From DAISIK01 sp036822055 (GTDB taxonomy: Bacteria > Verrucomicrobiota > Verrucomicrobiia > Opitutales > Puniceicoccaceae), in NCBI GenBank assembly GCA_036822055.1, contig DAISIK010000001.1, positions 1 through 64,000 of the forward strand: a stretch of DNA of 64,000 nt. Direction: 5' to 3'. Position numbers and translations under genes: made by a program. The notes under the pieces were generated by a model, which was given only the letters and a program-made list of their open reading frames with translations, was not told where the DNA came from and ran no database searches. How positions within the stretch are numbered: position 1 is the first letter of the stretch; each line of letters begins with the position of its first letter. Shown one piece after another: positions 41,114-49,873 of this stretch.

Positions 41114-41755
41114 TCAGGCTGCCCGCTTTTGCTTTTTAGAGGGTCGAATGGTCACCAAACTCCCATTCGCGCCGGGCAAACTGCCCCGCACGAGGATGAG
41201 GTTCTTCTCCGGGAGTACTTGGACGATGTTGAGGTTTTGAACCGTCCGCTGCTTGCCACCCATATGGCCCGGCATCTTCTTGCCCTTCATTACGCGACCG
41301 GGTTCCTGGCAGTTCCCATAGGAACCACCTCGCCGGTGAGTCATGGAACCGTGGCTCGCGGGACCTCCGGCAAATCCGTGGCGCTTCATGACGCCTTGAA
41401 ATCCGCGGCCCTTGCTGGTAGCCACCACATCGACGCGATCGCCGACCTGGAACTTCCCTACCGTCAGGGTCTCCCCTGGCTCGTATTTCGTGCCAGAAGC
41501 ATTCCTGAACTCCTGAAGAACCCTGACCGCATCAACCCCGGCCTTCGCGAGGTGGCCAAGGCGAGCCTTCGACAGGCGACTTTCTTTCTGGGCTCCAAAA
41601 CCAACTTGGACTGCGTCGTACCCGTCGGATTCGACCGTTTTGACTTGGGTCACGCTACACGGACCCGCCTCGATGACGGTCACCGGCTGGAGACGATTGG
41701 CGGCATCAAAGACTTGCGTCATGCCGATCTTTTTTCCGATCAGGATAAAACTCAT
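41114..41755 (-). CDS. rplC: 50S ribosomal protein uL3 (213 aa)
   Basis: Early assembly protein close to the peptidyl-transferase centre. LIGKKIGMTQVFDAANR at the start and KGRGFQGVMKRHGFAGGPASHG with GRVMKGKKMPGHMGG are diagnostic. Length is typical. It lies 20 bases upstream of rplD. Confidence 0.97.
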   Translation of the reverse strand: MSFILIGKKIGMTQVFDAANRLQPVTVIEAGPCSVTQVKTVESDGYDAVQVGFGAQKESRLSKARLGHLAKAGVDAVRVLQEFRNASGTKYEPGETLTVGKFQVGDRVDVVATSKGRGFQGVMKRHGFAGGPASHGSMTHRRGGSYGNCQEPGRVMKGKKMPGHMGGKQRTVQNLNIVQVLPEKNLILVRGSLPGANGSLVTIRPSKKQKRAA

Positions 41756-41836
41756 ATCTAAGCGGCAGGCGGGCCCTGAATGGGACCCATTGAATACCTG
41801 CTTTAGGGTTAATTAGGTTAGGAGGTCTTCTGGGAA

Positions 41837-42142
41837 TTAAACGTTAATGGTGATCTCAACTCCAGAAGGGAGGTTGAGCTTCTTGAGGTCGTCGACCGTG
41901 TTGCTGGTCGGTTCAATGATGTCGAGCAACCGGCTGTGGGTGCGAATTTCAAACTGATCCATCGACTTCTTATCCACGTGGGGCGAACGGTTGACGGTGA
42001 ACCGCTCTACCCTCGTGGGCAACGGAACAGGTCCAGACACTTTCGCGCCCGATCGCTTCGCTGTCTCGACAATGTCGGAGGTGGATTGATCAACAATACG
42101 GTAGTCAAATCCTTTGAGTCTTATACGGATACGTGGTTTCAT
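41837..42142 (-). CDS. rpsJ: 30S ribosomal protein uS10 (101 aa)
   Basis: Head protein that also acts as NusE in antitermination. IRIRLKGFDYRIVDQST, GPVPLPTRVERFTVNRSPHVDKKS and FEIRTHSRLLDI are conserved. Length is typical. It follows fusA by only 18 bases; tuf, often placed between fusA and rpsJ, is absent. Confidence 0.97.
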   Translation of the reverse strand: MKPRIRIRLKGFDYRIVDQSTSDIVETAKRSGAKVSGPVPLPTRVERFTVNRSPHVDKKSMDQFEIRTHSRLLDIIEPTSNTVDDLKKLNLPSGVEITINV

Positions 42143-42160
42143 CGCTTAAAGTTTAAAATT

Positions 42161-44305
42161 TCAGGAATAGTTGTAAGGGTCCCGAATTCGACCGACCTGA
42201 TTCTCCGGTACCTCCTCGAAGCAAGATGGAACCATTGTGTAGGTCGCCCTCCCCTTTGAAAGAGAGCGAACGTCTGTTGCATAACCAAACATTGCCTCCA
42301 GTGGGACCAGCGCTTCAATCGAAGTGACTTCAAAGCGGGTGGACATCCCCTGGATTTGACCCCGCCGCCGGTTCAAATCGCCAACGATGTCGCCCTGGTA
42401 TTCATTTGGAGCTTCCACCGTCACCTTCATGAGCGGTTCCAGCAAGATCGGCTGGGCTTCCTTCATGGCGTCCTTAAAGGCAAAAATGCCCGCCATCTTA
42501 AATGCCATTTCAGAGGAATCGACCTCGTGAAAGCTTCCATCGAAGAGTTCCGCCCGGAAATCAACAACCGGATATCCAGCCACCGCACCGTTTCTTGCCG
42601 CCTCGACAATACCGTCGAGGGCAGGTTTTATGAACTCCTTGGGAATAACTCCTCCAGTGCTGGTATTGACAACCTCTATCCCAGCTCCCCTCTCCCGTGG
42701 CTCCAGACGGATCTTAACATGGCCATACTGGCCCTTGCCTCCGCTTTGCCGTATGAATTTCCCCTCGGCTTCTGCCGCCCCTTTCACGGTTTCCCGGTAG
42801 GCAATCTGGGGTCTTCCTGCATCGGTCTGAACCTTGTGCTCCCTGAGCAATCGATTGCGAATGATCTCGAGATGCAGCTCCCCCATTCCTGCAATGATGG
42901 TTTGCCCAGTCTCTTGGTTGGTACGAACATCGAAGGTTGGATCTTCTTCGGCCAAACGCTGAAGCCCCTGAGCCATTTTGTCTTGGTCAGCAGTCGTCTT
43001 CGGTTCGATAGCCATCGAAATGACCGGTTCCGGAAAGGACGGCGGCTCCAGCCGCACGTCAAAATCCTTTGCCCGAAGAGTGTCTCCTGTCGCTACCTCA
43101 CGGACCCCGATCACCCCACAGATTTCTCCAGAGTAGGCGACTTCAATATCTTCTCGATTGGCTGCCTTCATCAGCAGCAGCCGGCTGATCCGCTCCGTCT
43201 TGCCAGTGCGGCTGTTCTTGAGGGCCATGCCTTTACGAAGAGCCCCGCTGTAGACTCGCAAAAATACCAGCTTACCGACGAATCCATCATTCATCAGCTT
43301 GAAGGCGAGCGCCGCCACCGGTGCTCGGTCATCCGCATTGATGAGGACCTCGGCCCCGGAGTCGTCCTCCCCACGGATGGCCGTGACATCGATCGGCGAA
43401 GGCAGATAGTCGACCACCGCATCAAGCAGGGGCTGGATCCCCTTATTTTTAAAAGCACTTCCTGGGATCACCGGGACAAAGGTCCGCTGTAGAGTTCCCT
43501 TGCGAATGGCCCTCCGAATCTGATCCGTATCGATGTATTTTCCCTCGAGATAGGCCGAAGTAATCTCGTCATCATGGTCAGCCAGAGCTTCCAGTAATCC
43601 ATCCCTCCAACGTGCCACATTTTCAGCTTCTTCAGATGGGATTTCAATCGTGTCGAACTGCGTCCCGGTGAGATCAGAATCGATATACTGGAGAACCTTC
43701 ATTTCCACGAGATCGATCAACCCCTTGAAACCCTCAGCTTCTCCAAAAGGGAGGAAGATCGGGTGGGCATTGCATCTCAGGCGATCCCGGATTGAGTCGA
43801 CCGCTCCGGAAAAGCTCGCTCCCATCCGGTCCATCTTGTTTACGAAGGCCACCCGCGGCACCTCGTACTTGTCCATTTGTCTCCAAACCGTCTCGGACTG
43901 CGGCTGCACGCCAGCAACGGCGCAGAAAACACCAACCGCGCCGTCGAGAACACGCAGGGAACGCTCCACCTCAGCGGTAAAATCGACGTGGCCGGGAGTG
44001 TCAATAATGTTGATTCGACAGGTTTCTCCCGCCTCGCCATCCCGCTTTACCGACCACTCGCACGAGATGGCGGCCGAGGTGATGGTGATGCCCCGCTCTC
44101 GCTCCTGCTCCATCCAGTCGGTCACTGCCGTGCCGTGATGAACCTCACCCATGCTGTGGACAACCCCCGTGTAGTAGAGGATTCGCTCTGTGGTCGTCGT
44201 CTTACCGGCGTCAATGTGGGCAGCAATACCGATGTTCCGCGTCCTCTCCAATGGGAAAAGGCGGTCCGGCGAATTGGCCTCGGATATTGACGACGTTGCG
44301 ATCAT
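42161..44305 (-). CDS. fusA: Elongation factor G (714 aa)
   Basis: GTPase that drives translocation on the ribosome. GTP-binding motifs are visible: P-loop AHIDAGKTTTTERIL, DWMEQERERGITITSAA (switch), DTPGHVDFTAEVERSL and NKMDRMG. Domains II-V follow with GHVKIRLEPRERGAG and the C-terminal GYATDVRSLSKGRATYTM. Length matches canonical EF-G. It sits in the str-operon order rpsL-rpsG-fusA, and the first residues overlap none of its neighbours. Confidence 0.97.
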   Translation of the reverse strand: MIATSSISEANSPDRLFPLERTRNIGIAAHIDAGKTTTTERILYYTGVVHSMGEVHHGTAVTDWMEQERERGITITSAAISCEWSVKRDGEAGETCRINIIDTPGHVDFTAEVERSLRVLDGAVGVFCAVAGVQPQSETVWRQMDKYEVPRVAFVNKMDRMGASFSGAVDSIRDRLRCNAHPIFLPFGEAEGFKGLIDLVEMKVLQYIDSDLTGTQFDTIEIPSEEAENVARWRDGLLEALADHDDEITSAYLEGKYIDTDQIRRAIRKGTLQRTFVPVIPGSAFKNKGIQPLLDAVVDYLPSPIDVTAIRGEDDSGAEVLINADDRAPVAALAFKLMNDGFVGKLVFLRVYSGALRKGMALKNSRTGKTERISRLLLMKAANREDIEVAYSGEICGVIGVREVATGDTLRAKDFDVRLEPPSFPEPVISMAIEPKTTADQDKMAQGLQRLAEEDPTFDVRTNQETGQTIIAGMGELHLEIIRNRLLREHKVQTDAGRPQIAYRETVKGAAEAEGKFIRQSGGKGQYGHVKIRLEPRERGAGIEVVNTSTGGVIPKEFIKPALDGIVEAARNGAVAGYPVVDFRAELFDGSFHEVDSSEMAFKMAGIFAFKDAMKEAQPILLEPLMKVTVEAPNEYQGDIVGDLNRRRGQIQGMSTRFEVTSIEALVPLEAMFGYATDVRSLSKGRATYTMVPSCFEEVPENQVGRIRDPYNYS

Positions 44306-44325
44306 GACAGGAAAAGTTGGCTCGC

Positions 44326-44799
44326 CTACCAGCGGAGGTGAGCGAATGCTCGGTTAGCCTGAGCCATTCGATGGGTTTCTTCCTTTTTCTTAACGACGGA
44401 GCCAGTGTTGTTGTAGGCGTCGATGATTTCGAGTGCCAGTGCCTCTCCCATTGGCACCCCCCGGCGTCCGCGAGCCGATGCCACCATCCAGCGAAACGCC
44501 AATCCCTGCTGGCGTTCGTAGGATAGTTCGACCGGAACTTGATAGGTGGCACCCCCTACCCGGCGGCTCTTGACCTCCAGCTTGGGACGTGCGTTTTCTA
44601 ACGCCCCCAGGAGAAGATCTACCGGATCGCCCTTCTCGAGTTTCTCGGATACCTTCTCAAACGCTTGATAGACAATGCGCTGCGCAAGGGATTTCTTCCC
44701 TCGCTCCATTACCAGGTTTATCAATTCGGAAACCAGATTACTCTGGTAGCGTGGGTCGGGAATGACCGGACGTTTTACAGCTTGACGACGACGTGACAT
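44326..44799 (-). CDS. rpsG: 30S ribosomal protein uS7 (157 aa)
   Basis: Nucleates head assembly of the small subunit and lies at the E site. MSRRRQAVKRPVIPDPRYQS and MERGKKSLAQRIVYQAFEKV are diagnostic, as is RVGGATYQVPVEL. Length is typical. It lies 20 bases before fusA. Confidence 0.97.
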   Translation of the reverse strand: MSRRRQAVKRPVIPDPRYQSNLVSELINLVMERGKKSLAQRIVYQAFEKVSEKLEKGDPVDLLLGALENARPKLEVKSRRVGGATYQVPVELSYERQQGLAFRWMVASARGRRGVPMGEALALEIIDAYNNTGSVVKKKEETHRMAQANRAFAHLRW

Positions 44800-44820
44800 G
44801 ATTGGAATTCCTTGGGGTTC

Positions 44821-45201
44821 TCAGGACGCAGCCTTCGGGCGCTTCACACCGTATTTTGAGCGGCTGCGTCGGCGCTTTTCGACCCCACGGGCATCAAGGG
44901 CTCCGCGGACAATATGGTAACGCACTCCCGGCAGGTCCTTTACCCGACCCCCGCGAACCAACACAATGCTGTGCTCCTGTAGATTGTGCCCCTCATCCGG
45001 AATGTAGGCGATGACCTCAATGCCGGTAGTCAAACGCACCTTGGCAACCTTCCGGATCGCCGAGTTCGGCTTTTTTGGCGTGCGAGTCATCACTTGAACA
45101 CAGACGCCCCGACGAAATGGATTCGACTTGAGCGCAGGCGACTTCGACTTACCTTTCACGAGAAGGCGAGGTTTCCGAACGAGCTGGTTGATAGTCGGCA
45201 T
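44821..45201 (-). CDS. rpsL: 30S ribosomal protein uS12 (126 aa)
   Basis: Decoding-centre protein and the site of streptomycin resistance. The conserved PTINQLVRKPR start sets the ATG at 45201; an in-frame start at 45267 would add 22 atypical residues. TPKKPNSAIRKVAKVRL contains Lys in the wild-type position of the first resistance hotspot, and the loop with GGRVKDLPGVRYH carries the second. First gene of the superoperon, 83 bases downstream of an exonuclease gene. Confidence 0.96.
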   Translation of the reverse strand: MPTINQLVRKPRLLVKGKSKSPALKSNPFRRGVCVQVMTRTPKKPNSAIRKVAKVRLTTGIEVIAYIPDEGHNLQEHSIVLVRGGRVKDLPGVRYHIVRGALDARGVEKRRRSRSKYGVKRPKAAS

Positions 45202-45239
45202 AGAAAATGAAAATGCGTTGGCAGATGAGAAAACAGAGG

Positions 45240-45267
45240 ATTCTGCCCTCAAAAGATTTTCGTGCAA
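45240..45267 (-). promoter_or_regulatory. Candidate promoter of the ribosomal superoperon
   Basis: On the minus strand, TTGCAC (45267-45262) and CAGAAT (45245-45240) are separated by 16 bases and would start transcription about 30 bases before rpsL. Both boxes match consensus only partly, so this is a weak call. Confidence 0.3.
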
Positions 45268-45284
45268 GCTAAATCTGCGGGAAA

Positions 45285-45926
45285 TTATCCAAAAATATCC
45301 AGCTGTTCACCTTCCCCGCTACTTTTGGACCAAGAGATCAGCTCTCCTAGCGACTGCAGATGGCCGTTGCTGGTTAGAAAGTGCCGAAGGATGAGGGCAG
45401 AGGCAATGGCATCGTATAGCGCGGCATGAGGTCGACAACGATCCTCAGGACACCGCTGCCCAGCCTCTGAGGCCAGTTCCTTTTCCAAACCCAGGGTCTC
45501 GATCAAAACCATCAAGCCATAGGAGCGGGCATTTGGAAGCAAGCGCTTGGAAAGGCTGAGCGTGTCAAGCCAGGGGCCCCAACGGGTAAGGGTCCCACCC
45601 TCCGGCGCCCGAGCGCTCGGCGGGAAGGGAAAATAATCGAGGAGCAAGTGATGCTCGGTCGACGCCTGGTGGGCTGCAAAGATCGCCTTCTGCCTAAGTT
45701 CTGAGAACCGCTGATACTCCCCGACAAAATCCGCACGCCCCCCCAAATTATCCACCGAGATTCCGGAGAGCTCCAGCTCGTGGAGAGCCGGACGCTTCTT
45801 CGGTTGATAAAGCGAAGTGTGGAAGTCCAGAAGATCACCGCCTCCGCTCAAAAGAATCCATCCGGCTTCGAATACTCCGGACCTCCGACTCCCCTCGAAA
45901 TCAATGCAGGCGATCTGTCCGATCAC
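45285..45926 (-). CDS. DEDD-family 3'-5' exonuclease-like protein (213 aa)
   Basis: Predicted nuclease of the DnaQ/RNase T exonuclease superfamily. The first acidic motif is IACIDFEGS (Asp9/Glu11), followed by AAHQASTEHHLLL with WLDTLSLSK (second motif) and the C-terminal HAALYDAIASALIL with the catalytic His and Asp of the DEDDh subtype. It resembles stand-alone proofreading or structure-clearing exonucleases, and the substrate is unknown. It overlaps the upstream sigma-like gene by four bases (ATGA). The last gene of a three-gene unit directly upstream of the ribosomal operon. Confidence 0.82.
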   Translation of the reverse strand: MIGQIACIDFEGSRRSGVFEAGWILLSGGGDLLDFHTSLYQPKKRPALHELELSGISVDNLGGRADFVGEYQRFSELRQKAIFAAHQASTEHHLLLDYFPFPPSARAPEGGTLTRWGPWLDTLSLSKRLLPNARSYGLMVLIETLGLEKELASEAGQRCPEDRCRPHAALYDAIASALILRHFLTSNGHLQSLGELISWSKSSGEGEQLDIFG

Positions 45927-46681
45927 CGTTTGAGAATCATCTCTGGCTCAAAAGAGAAAAAGTTCCTCAGTGCAGGAATGACCCGCACCGGGTCGGGACT
46001 ACGCGTTTGAGCCACTGCCTCCAAGCCGTCGAGAAACCACTTCCGCTCAAGCCCGTCAAAACGCATGTCTTGACGAAGGTCGATCAGCTCCCCCCTCGCC
46101 TCAAGCCAGGCGTCCCGGAAGAAGCGTAGTCGTTCAGGCCTGTCTTTTGGCAAGGTCTGAAAACAACAGCTACCTGTAGTGATACTGCGCGAAATCAGGA
46201 GAAATCGCTGCCGTTCCTCGGGATCCTCGGGCACTTCAAACTTAACCAAGCGGCACCGAATCTCACAAAGCAACTTGTCCAACTCTTTCGGGCTCAGTCG
46301 GCAGGCCCGGCAAATCCGTTTCAGGTCCCAGCCCTCCATCTCACGCAGCACCACCAGGCAGCGTTCCATGGGATTCAAACGGAGGATCCTTCCCAAAAGG
46401 TGGTTTCCATTCGGCAAGCTATTCTTGTTCCTGTTGTCTGCCACCAGAGTCGCCACTATTAAACGCTCGAGGTCCGAAACCCGGCGCAATTTTGGCATCT
46501 GGCTCCAAACCCTGACAAAAACTTCCTGACTCCGGTTGGTAATCGATTGCACCGATCCCGGGTTGGCGAGTGTCACACATTCGGCAACCAAGTTGATGAA
46601 AGGCTCCACCGCAGCACGAAAGTGCTGGGAGGAACCCTTAGATGCTCGGTAGATGGAGCGACGGATTTCGCTTCTGTTCAT
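45923..46681 (-). CDS. Degenerate sigma-70-like protein (252 aa)
   Basis: Protein resembling an ECF-type sigma factor in layout. An N-terminal region-2-like segment has F-V-R-V-W-S-Q-M-P-K-L, and a region-4-like helix-turn-helix reads LNPMERCLVVLREMEGW, KRICRACRLSPKELDKLL. The C-terminal roughly 110 residues are unrelated to sigma factors and carry two adjacent Cys. The promoter-recognition motifs are weak, so it may be a diverged regulator rather than a working sigma factor. It lies 21 bases after the unknown gene upstream and overlaps the exonuclease gene. Confidence 0.6.
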   Translation of the reverse strand: MNRSEIRRSIYRASKGSSQHFRAAVEPFINLVAECVTLANPGSVQSITNRSQEVFVRVWSQMPKLRRVSDLERLIVATLVADNRNKNSLPNGNHLLGRILRLNPMERCLVVLREMEGWDLKRICRACRLSPKELDKLLCEIRCRLVKFEVPEDPEERQRFLLISRSITTGSCCFQTLPKDRPERLRFFRDAWLEARGELIDLRQDMRFDGLERKWFLDGLEAVAQTRSPDPVRVIPALRNFFSFEPEMILKR

Positions 46682-46702
46682 CCTGCTGGGATTGGCGACA
46701 AT

Positions 46703-47410
46703 TCAGTCCTCGTCCGGATCAGAGCAATTCTCTCCCTCGAGGTCTTCACGGCATTCGCTCAACACCCGAAGGGCAACCTCGCGAAGGTCAAACAGAACTT
46801 CAATGCCTTCTATCCCGAACTTTTGCCCCTTCAAATCGATTCTCGATTGCACCATCCGAAGTAAATCATTCACCGAAGCTAACAAATCCTTAAAATGGCA
46901 GATGGCCAGTTCAAGGTCCCCCATATCGAGGGCCTGGGCGCCATGAACTGCGTGCACCTCGGCACGACCGAGGGTGTTCCCATACGTCCAGCCAAAGACC
47001 GCGTCCTCCCGGCTCTGCATCCCATTCCGAAGTTGGCTATCCCACAGCATTCTCAAACGGGCCAGGAGACCACGGGAGGCAATGTAGACTGGGTGGCGAT
47101 GAGCGCTCAGCGGCTGGTCATACTCGGTCTGGGTTCCACGATTTCGCTCAAGCTTAGCGAAGAGCTTCCCGACCGCTGTTTTGAGGAAAGCCTCATCTGG
47201 CTCCCACTCAGCGGTACTCCAGCCCATTAGATGGGCCGTTAAATCGAGATGGTCCGGGAAGCGCCGAAACCTCCGATAGTAGCCCATAAAACGAACGACT
47301 TCTTTATCCGCAGTGTTTAGGTACTGGCGCCAATCTCCTTCGGCCCATTCGGGCTCCGCCCGATCTTCCCAGTTCCCGTCTTCAAAATAATCGAAGGATT
47401 CTTGACTCAT
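46703..47410 (-). CDS. Hypothetical protein of the sigma-like/exonuclease unit (235 aa)
   Basis: Unrecognised soluble protein, acidic at both ends (YFEDGNWEDRAEPEWAEGDW at the start, ENCSDPDED at the end), with a mostly helical core (LLARLRMLWDSQLR, AEVHAVHGAQALDMGDLELAI). ATG at 47410 is chosen over a start at 47470, which adds 20 residues. It precedes the sigma-like gene by 21 bases on the same strand, so the three genes 47410-45285 form one likely operon. It could be the sigma-like protein's partner or antagonist (inference). Confidence 0.6.
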   Translation of the reverse strand: MSQESFDYFEDGNWEDRAEPEWAEGDWRQYLNTADKEVVRFMGYYRRFRRFPDHLDLTAHLMGWSTAEWEPDEAFLKTAVGKLFAKLERNRGTQTEYDQPLSAHRHPVYIASRGLLARLRMLWDSQLRNGMQSREDAVFGWTYGNTLGRAEVHAVHGAQALDMGDLELAICHFKDLLASVNDLLRMVQSRIDLKGQKFGIEGIEVLFDLREVALRVLSECREDLEGENCSDPDED

Positions 47411-47575
47411 ACTCGTGAACTTCCTGAGTTCGATTTGAACGTTACCTACCCGCGATATGGTTGCAACCAAGAAATCCGGGTAACGACCAATTACGACTCA
47501 GCAAGAAGCGCACCACTTCTTCCTTTGGTTGGCATCCGCCTCCCACAGAGCCTCTCACGCCAAGCGACCCCCGTC

Positions 47576-48634
47576 TCACTTTTCAGGAGGCAGGTTGGGT
47601 TGAGGTTCCTCCTCAGCGGCCAGCGGTCCCCTTGTCACAAGAGACTCCCACGCTTCATCGCTCGCCTCAACCGATTTTCCCGCAGCGCGCACAAGATAGG
47701 TGCGTTTCCCCTGCGACTCAAAATAGGTCCGGGTTACCAATTCGCACATCAACCCAAGCAGCACCGAGATGATGCCAATACCGCCGAGCATCACGACAAT
47801 CTCAGGGAGCGGAGTGCCACTTAGCTGGACTTCTTCGACAAACTTCAGCCAAAACATCCAGGTCGCGAAGAGCATTGAGCTAACCCCGCAAAAGATTCCA
47901 AACCCTCCAAAAACATAAATCGGCTTCGCCGCATAGACGTGAAGGAACTTAACCACCAATAAATCGAGGACGACCTTGAAAACCCTTTCCAGCCCGTAGC
48001 TGCTCTTGCCATGAATGCGCGGGAAGTGGTTCACCTCTATCTCAGCCACCCTCGCTCCCTGCCAGGAAGCATAGATGGGAATAAACCGATGCATTTCTCC
48101 ATATAAGCGTACCCCCTTGAGCACCTCTCGGCGGTAAGCCTTCAACGAACACCCGTAATCATGGAGGGGAACGCCTGAAATCTTCGAGATGATCCGATTG
48201 GCTACCCGGCTTACAAAGACCCGCCGCACCTTCTTATCCTGCCGCTTTTTCCGCCACCCGGAGACCACATCATAGCCTTCCGCAATCTTATCCAGCATGC
48301 GACCGATATCAGCTGGATCATTCTGAAGATCTCCATCCATCGGGATGATTACATCCCCTCTCGCAATATCAAAACCCGCTTGCATCGCTGCGGTCTGGCC
48401 AAAGTTCCGACGAAACTGAATTGCGAGGTAGCGACTATCCTCAGCCACGATGGCATCGATCAGCTCAGCGCTTCGGTCAGAGCTTCCATCATTCACCAGG
48501 ATGCACTCCCACCGGTAGGGTAAAGCCCCCAGCACCGTATCGAGTTTTTCCCGAAGAAGGGGGATGTTCTCCTCCTCATTAAAGATTGGTATGACTACCG
48601 AAATACTGGAAATCGTTTCCTTCTCTTCCTTCAT
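47576..48634 (-). CDS. GT2 glycosyltransferase, dolichyl-phosphate mannosyltransferase-like (352 aa)
   Basis: Polyprenyl-phosphate glycosyltransferase of the DPM1/GtrB/ArnC type. The GT-A domain has VVIPIFNEEENIP at the start, LVNDGSSDRS and MDGDLQNDP (the nucleotide-sugar metal motif), then two C-terminal membrane segments (YVFGGFGIFCGVSSMLF, VVMLGGIGIISVLLGL). It would load a sugar onto undecaprenyl phosphate at the inner membrane for polysaccharide or lipid modification. Last gene of the polysaccharide block, 42 bases from the upstream GT4 gene. Confidence 0.88.
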   Translation of the reverse strand: MKEEKETISSISVVIPIFNEEENIPLLREKLDTVLGALPYRWECILVNDGSSDRSAELIDAIVAEDSRYLAIQFRRNFGQTAAMQAGFDIARGDVIIPMDGDLQNDPADIGRMLDKIAEGYDVVSGWRKKRQDKKVRRVFVSRVANRIISKISGVPLHDYGCSLKAYRREVLKGVRLYGEMHRFIPIYASWQGARVAEIEVNHFPRIHGKSSYGLERVFKVVLDLLVVKFLHVYAAKPIYVFGGFGIFCGVSSMLFATWMFWLKFVEEVQLSGTPLPEIVVMLGGIGIISVLLGLMCELVTRTYFESQGKRTYLVRAAGKSVEASDEAWESLVTRGPLAAEEEPQPNLPPEK

Positions 48635-48676
48635 AAAGCTTCAAGCAAATCAATCATCAAAAAAAATGGAAAGCTT

Positions 48677-49873
48677 TCAGTCGGACACGAGAAGCTTGTT
48701 CACGAAAGATTCCCAAGTTCCAAAGGTGCGCTGCCGGGCTTGCCGAATCAACCGTACCAGCGTCTCCCGCTCCGTCAAAAGACGCTCAGCCGCCACGGCG
48801 ATCGCTTCAGCATCGGCTACCTCCGTCGGGAAACAGCCCCCGTGGCCAGCGCGCTCCCCAATCGCCCCGTCGTTCGAGCAAATCACCGGACACCCGTGCC
48901 ACAAGCTCTCATCGATCGGCAGACCGTAGCCCTCCGCCAATGACGGATAAACGGTGAACCACGAACTCCGATAAGCTGCGACCAATTCGTCATCACTCGC
49001 CCGCTCCTGCCAAAGAAGTTCAACCCCTGATTCCCTAACCTGCCGAAACTTCGCTATCACCTCCGTGGCATGGGGATAAACTGGACGTCCAATCAGGTGA
49101 AGCCTCACCTTCAATCCGCTCTTCCCGATCCGGGTGAATGCATCGAGTAAAGCGAGATGGTTCTTGCGTGGTTCGATTGTTCCCACGCTCAGAACCGAAG
49201 GCCGATCAATCCGCAGATCAGAAAATTGGCGCTTCCCCTGAAAGGACACTGGCCATGCCTCGACCAAAACCTCCTTCGCCTCCTCACTGGTCTCTCCCCA
49301 AAAATCCTTAAGCGCATCGGCTGACGTTCGCGAGGGAGACACCACCCGATCAAAGCTGGCGAGGGTTCTCAAATAATCAGTAAACCGGTCCCGCCGCCGA
49401 GAGGAACTCCACTCAGGATTCAAAAGCGTTAGTGCATCATGAAAAAAGGCTGTACTCCTCCACTCCCTTTCCCGCCCCAGGCATTCGGACCACCAGCTCG
49501 CCCGTCCATCGGAAAAAATCTCTGGGATCCACACCTCACCAATCTCCTCTCCCTCAATTTGAATCCGATCCGTCTTGCGAACGCTTGTCCAATAGAGCCT
49601 CCGTCGTCGCCAGAGACGTGCAATCCGCTCACCTCGGGGAGAACGGTGCCATCCCTTTTCAAAAATCCGCAGAAGACGGCTTTCTTCGATCGGCCTGAGG
49701 CGATAGTAGGACTGACTTCGCTCAGACCAGATCGCAAACAGCGGCTCGTTGCCGTATTTTCTCCTCAATTCGCCTGCCAGCGACCTGACTACCCGCTGAA
49801 CCCCGGTCAAGAGAACTTGTCCAGCCGCAGAGGTGACGTCTACGAAAACCCTTCCTGAATGAGATTCTCTCAA
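48677..49873 (-). CDS. GT4 glycosyltransferase (398 aa)
   Basis: GT-B fold transferase of family 4. The N-terminal half has TGVQRVVRSLAGELRR, and the C-terminal half has SVGTIEPRKNHLALLDAF, LIGRPVYPHATEV and the signature E-x7-E region SLAEGYGLPIDESLWHGCPVICSNDG. Related enzymes add mannose or rhamnose to O-antigen or exopolysaccharide. Its start overlaps the end of the upstream GT2 gene by four bases. Confidence 0.88.
   Translation of the reverse strand: MRESHSGRVFVDVTSAAGQVLLTGVQRVVRSLAGELRRKYGNEPLFAIWSERSQSYYRLRPIEESRLLRIFEKGWHRSPRGERIARLWRRRRLYWTSVRKTDRIQIEGEEIGEVWIPEIFSDGRASWWSECLGREREWRSTAFFHDALTLLNPEWSSSRRRDRFTDYLRTLASFDRVVSPSRTSADALKDFWGETSEEAKEVLVEAWPVSFQGKRQFSDLRIDRPSVLSVGTIEPRKNHLALLDAFTRIGKSGLKVRLHLIGRPVYPHATEVIAKFRQVRESGVELLWQERASDDELVAAYRSSWFTVYPSLAEGYGLPIDESLWHGCPVICSNDGAIGERAGHGGCFPTEVADAEAIAVAAERLLTERETLVRLIRQARQRTFGTWESFVNKLLVSD

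Noticed and set aside
42356..43492. 378-codon plus-strand frame opposite fusA
   Set aside because: Shadow of the highly conserved EF-G gene on the minus strand.
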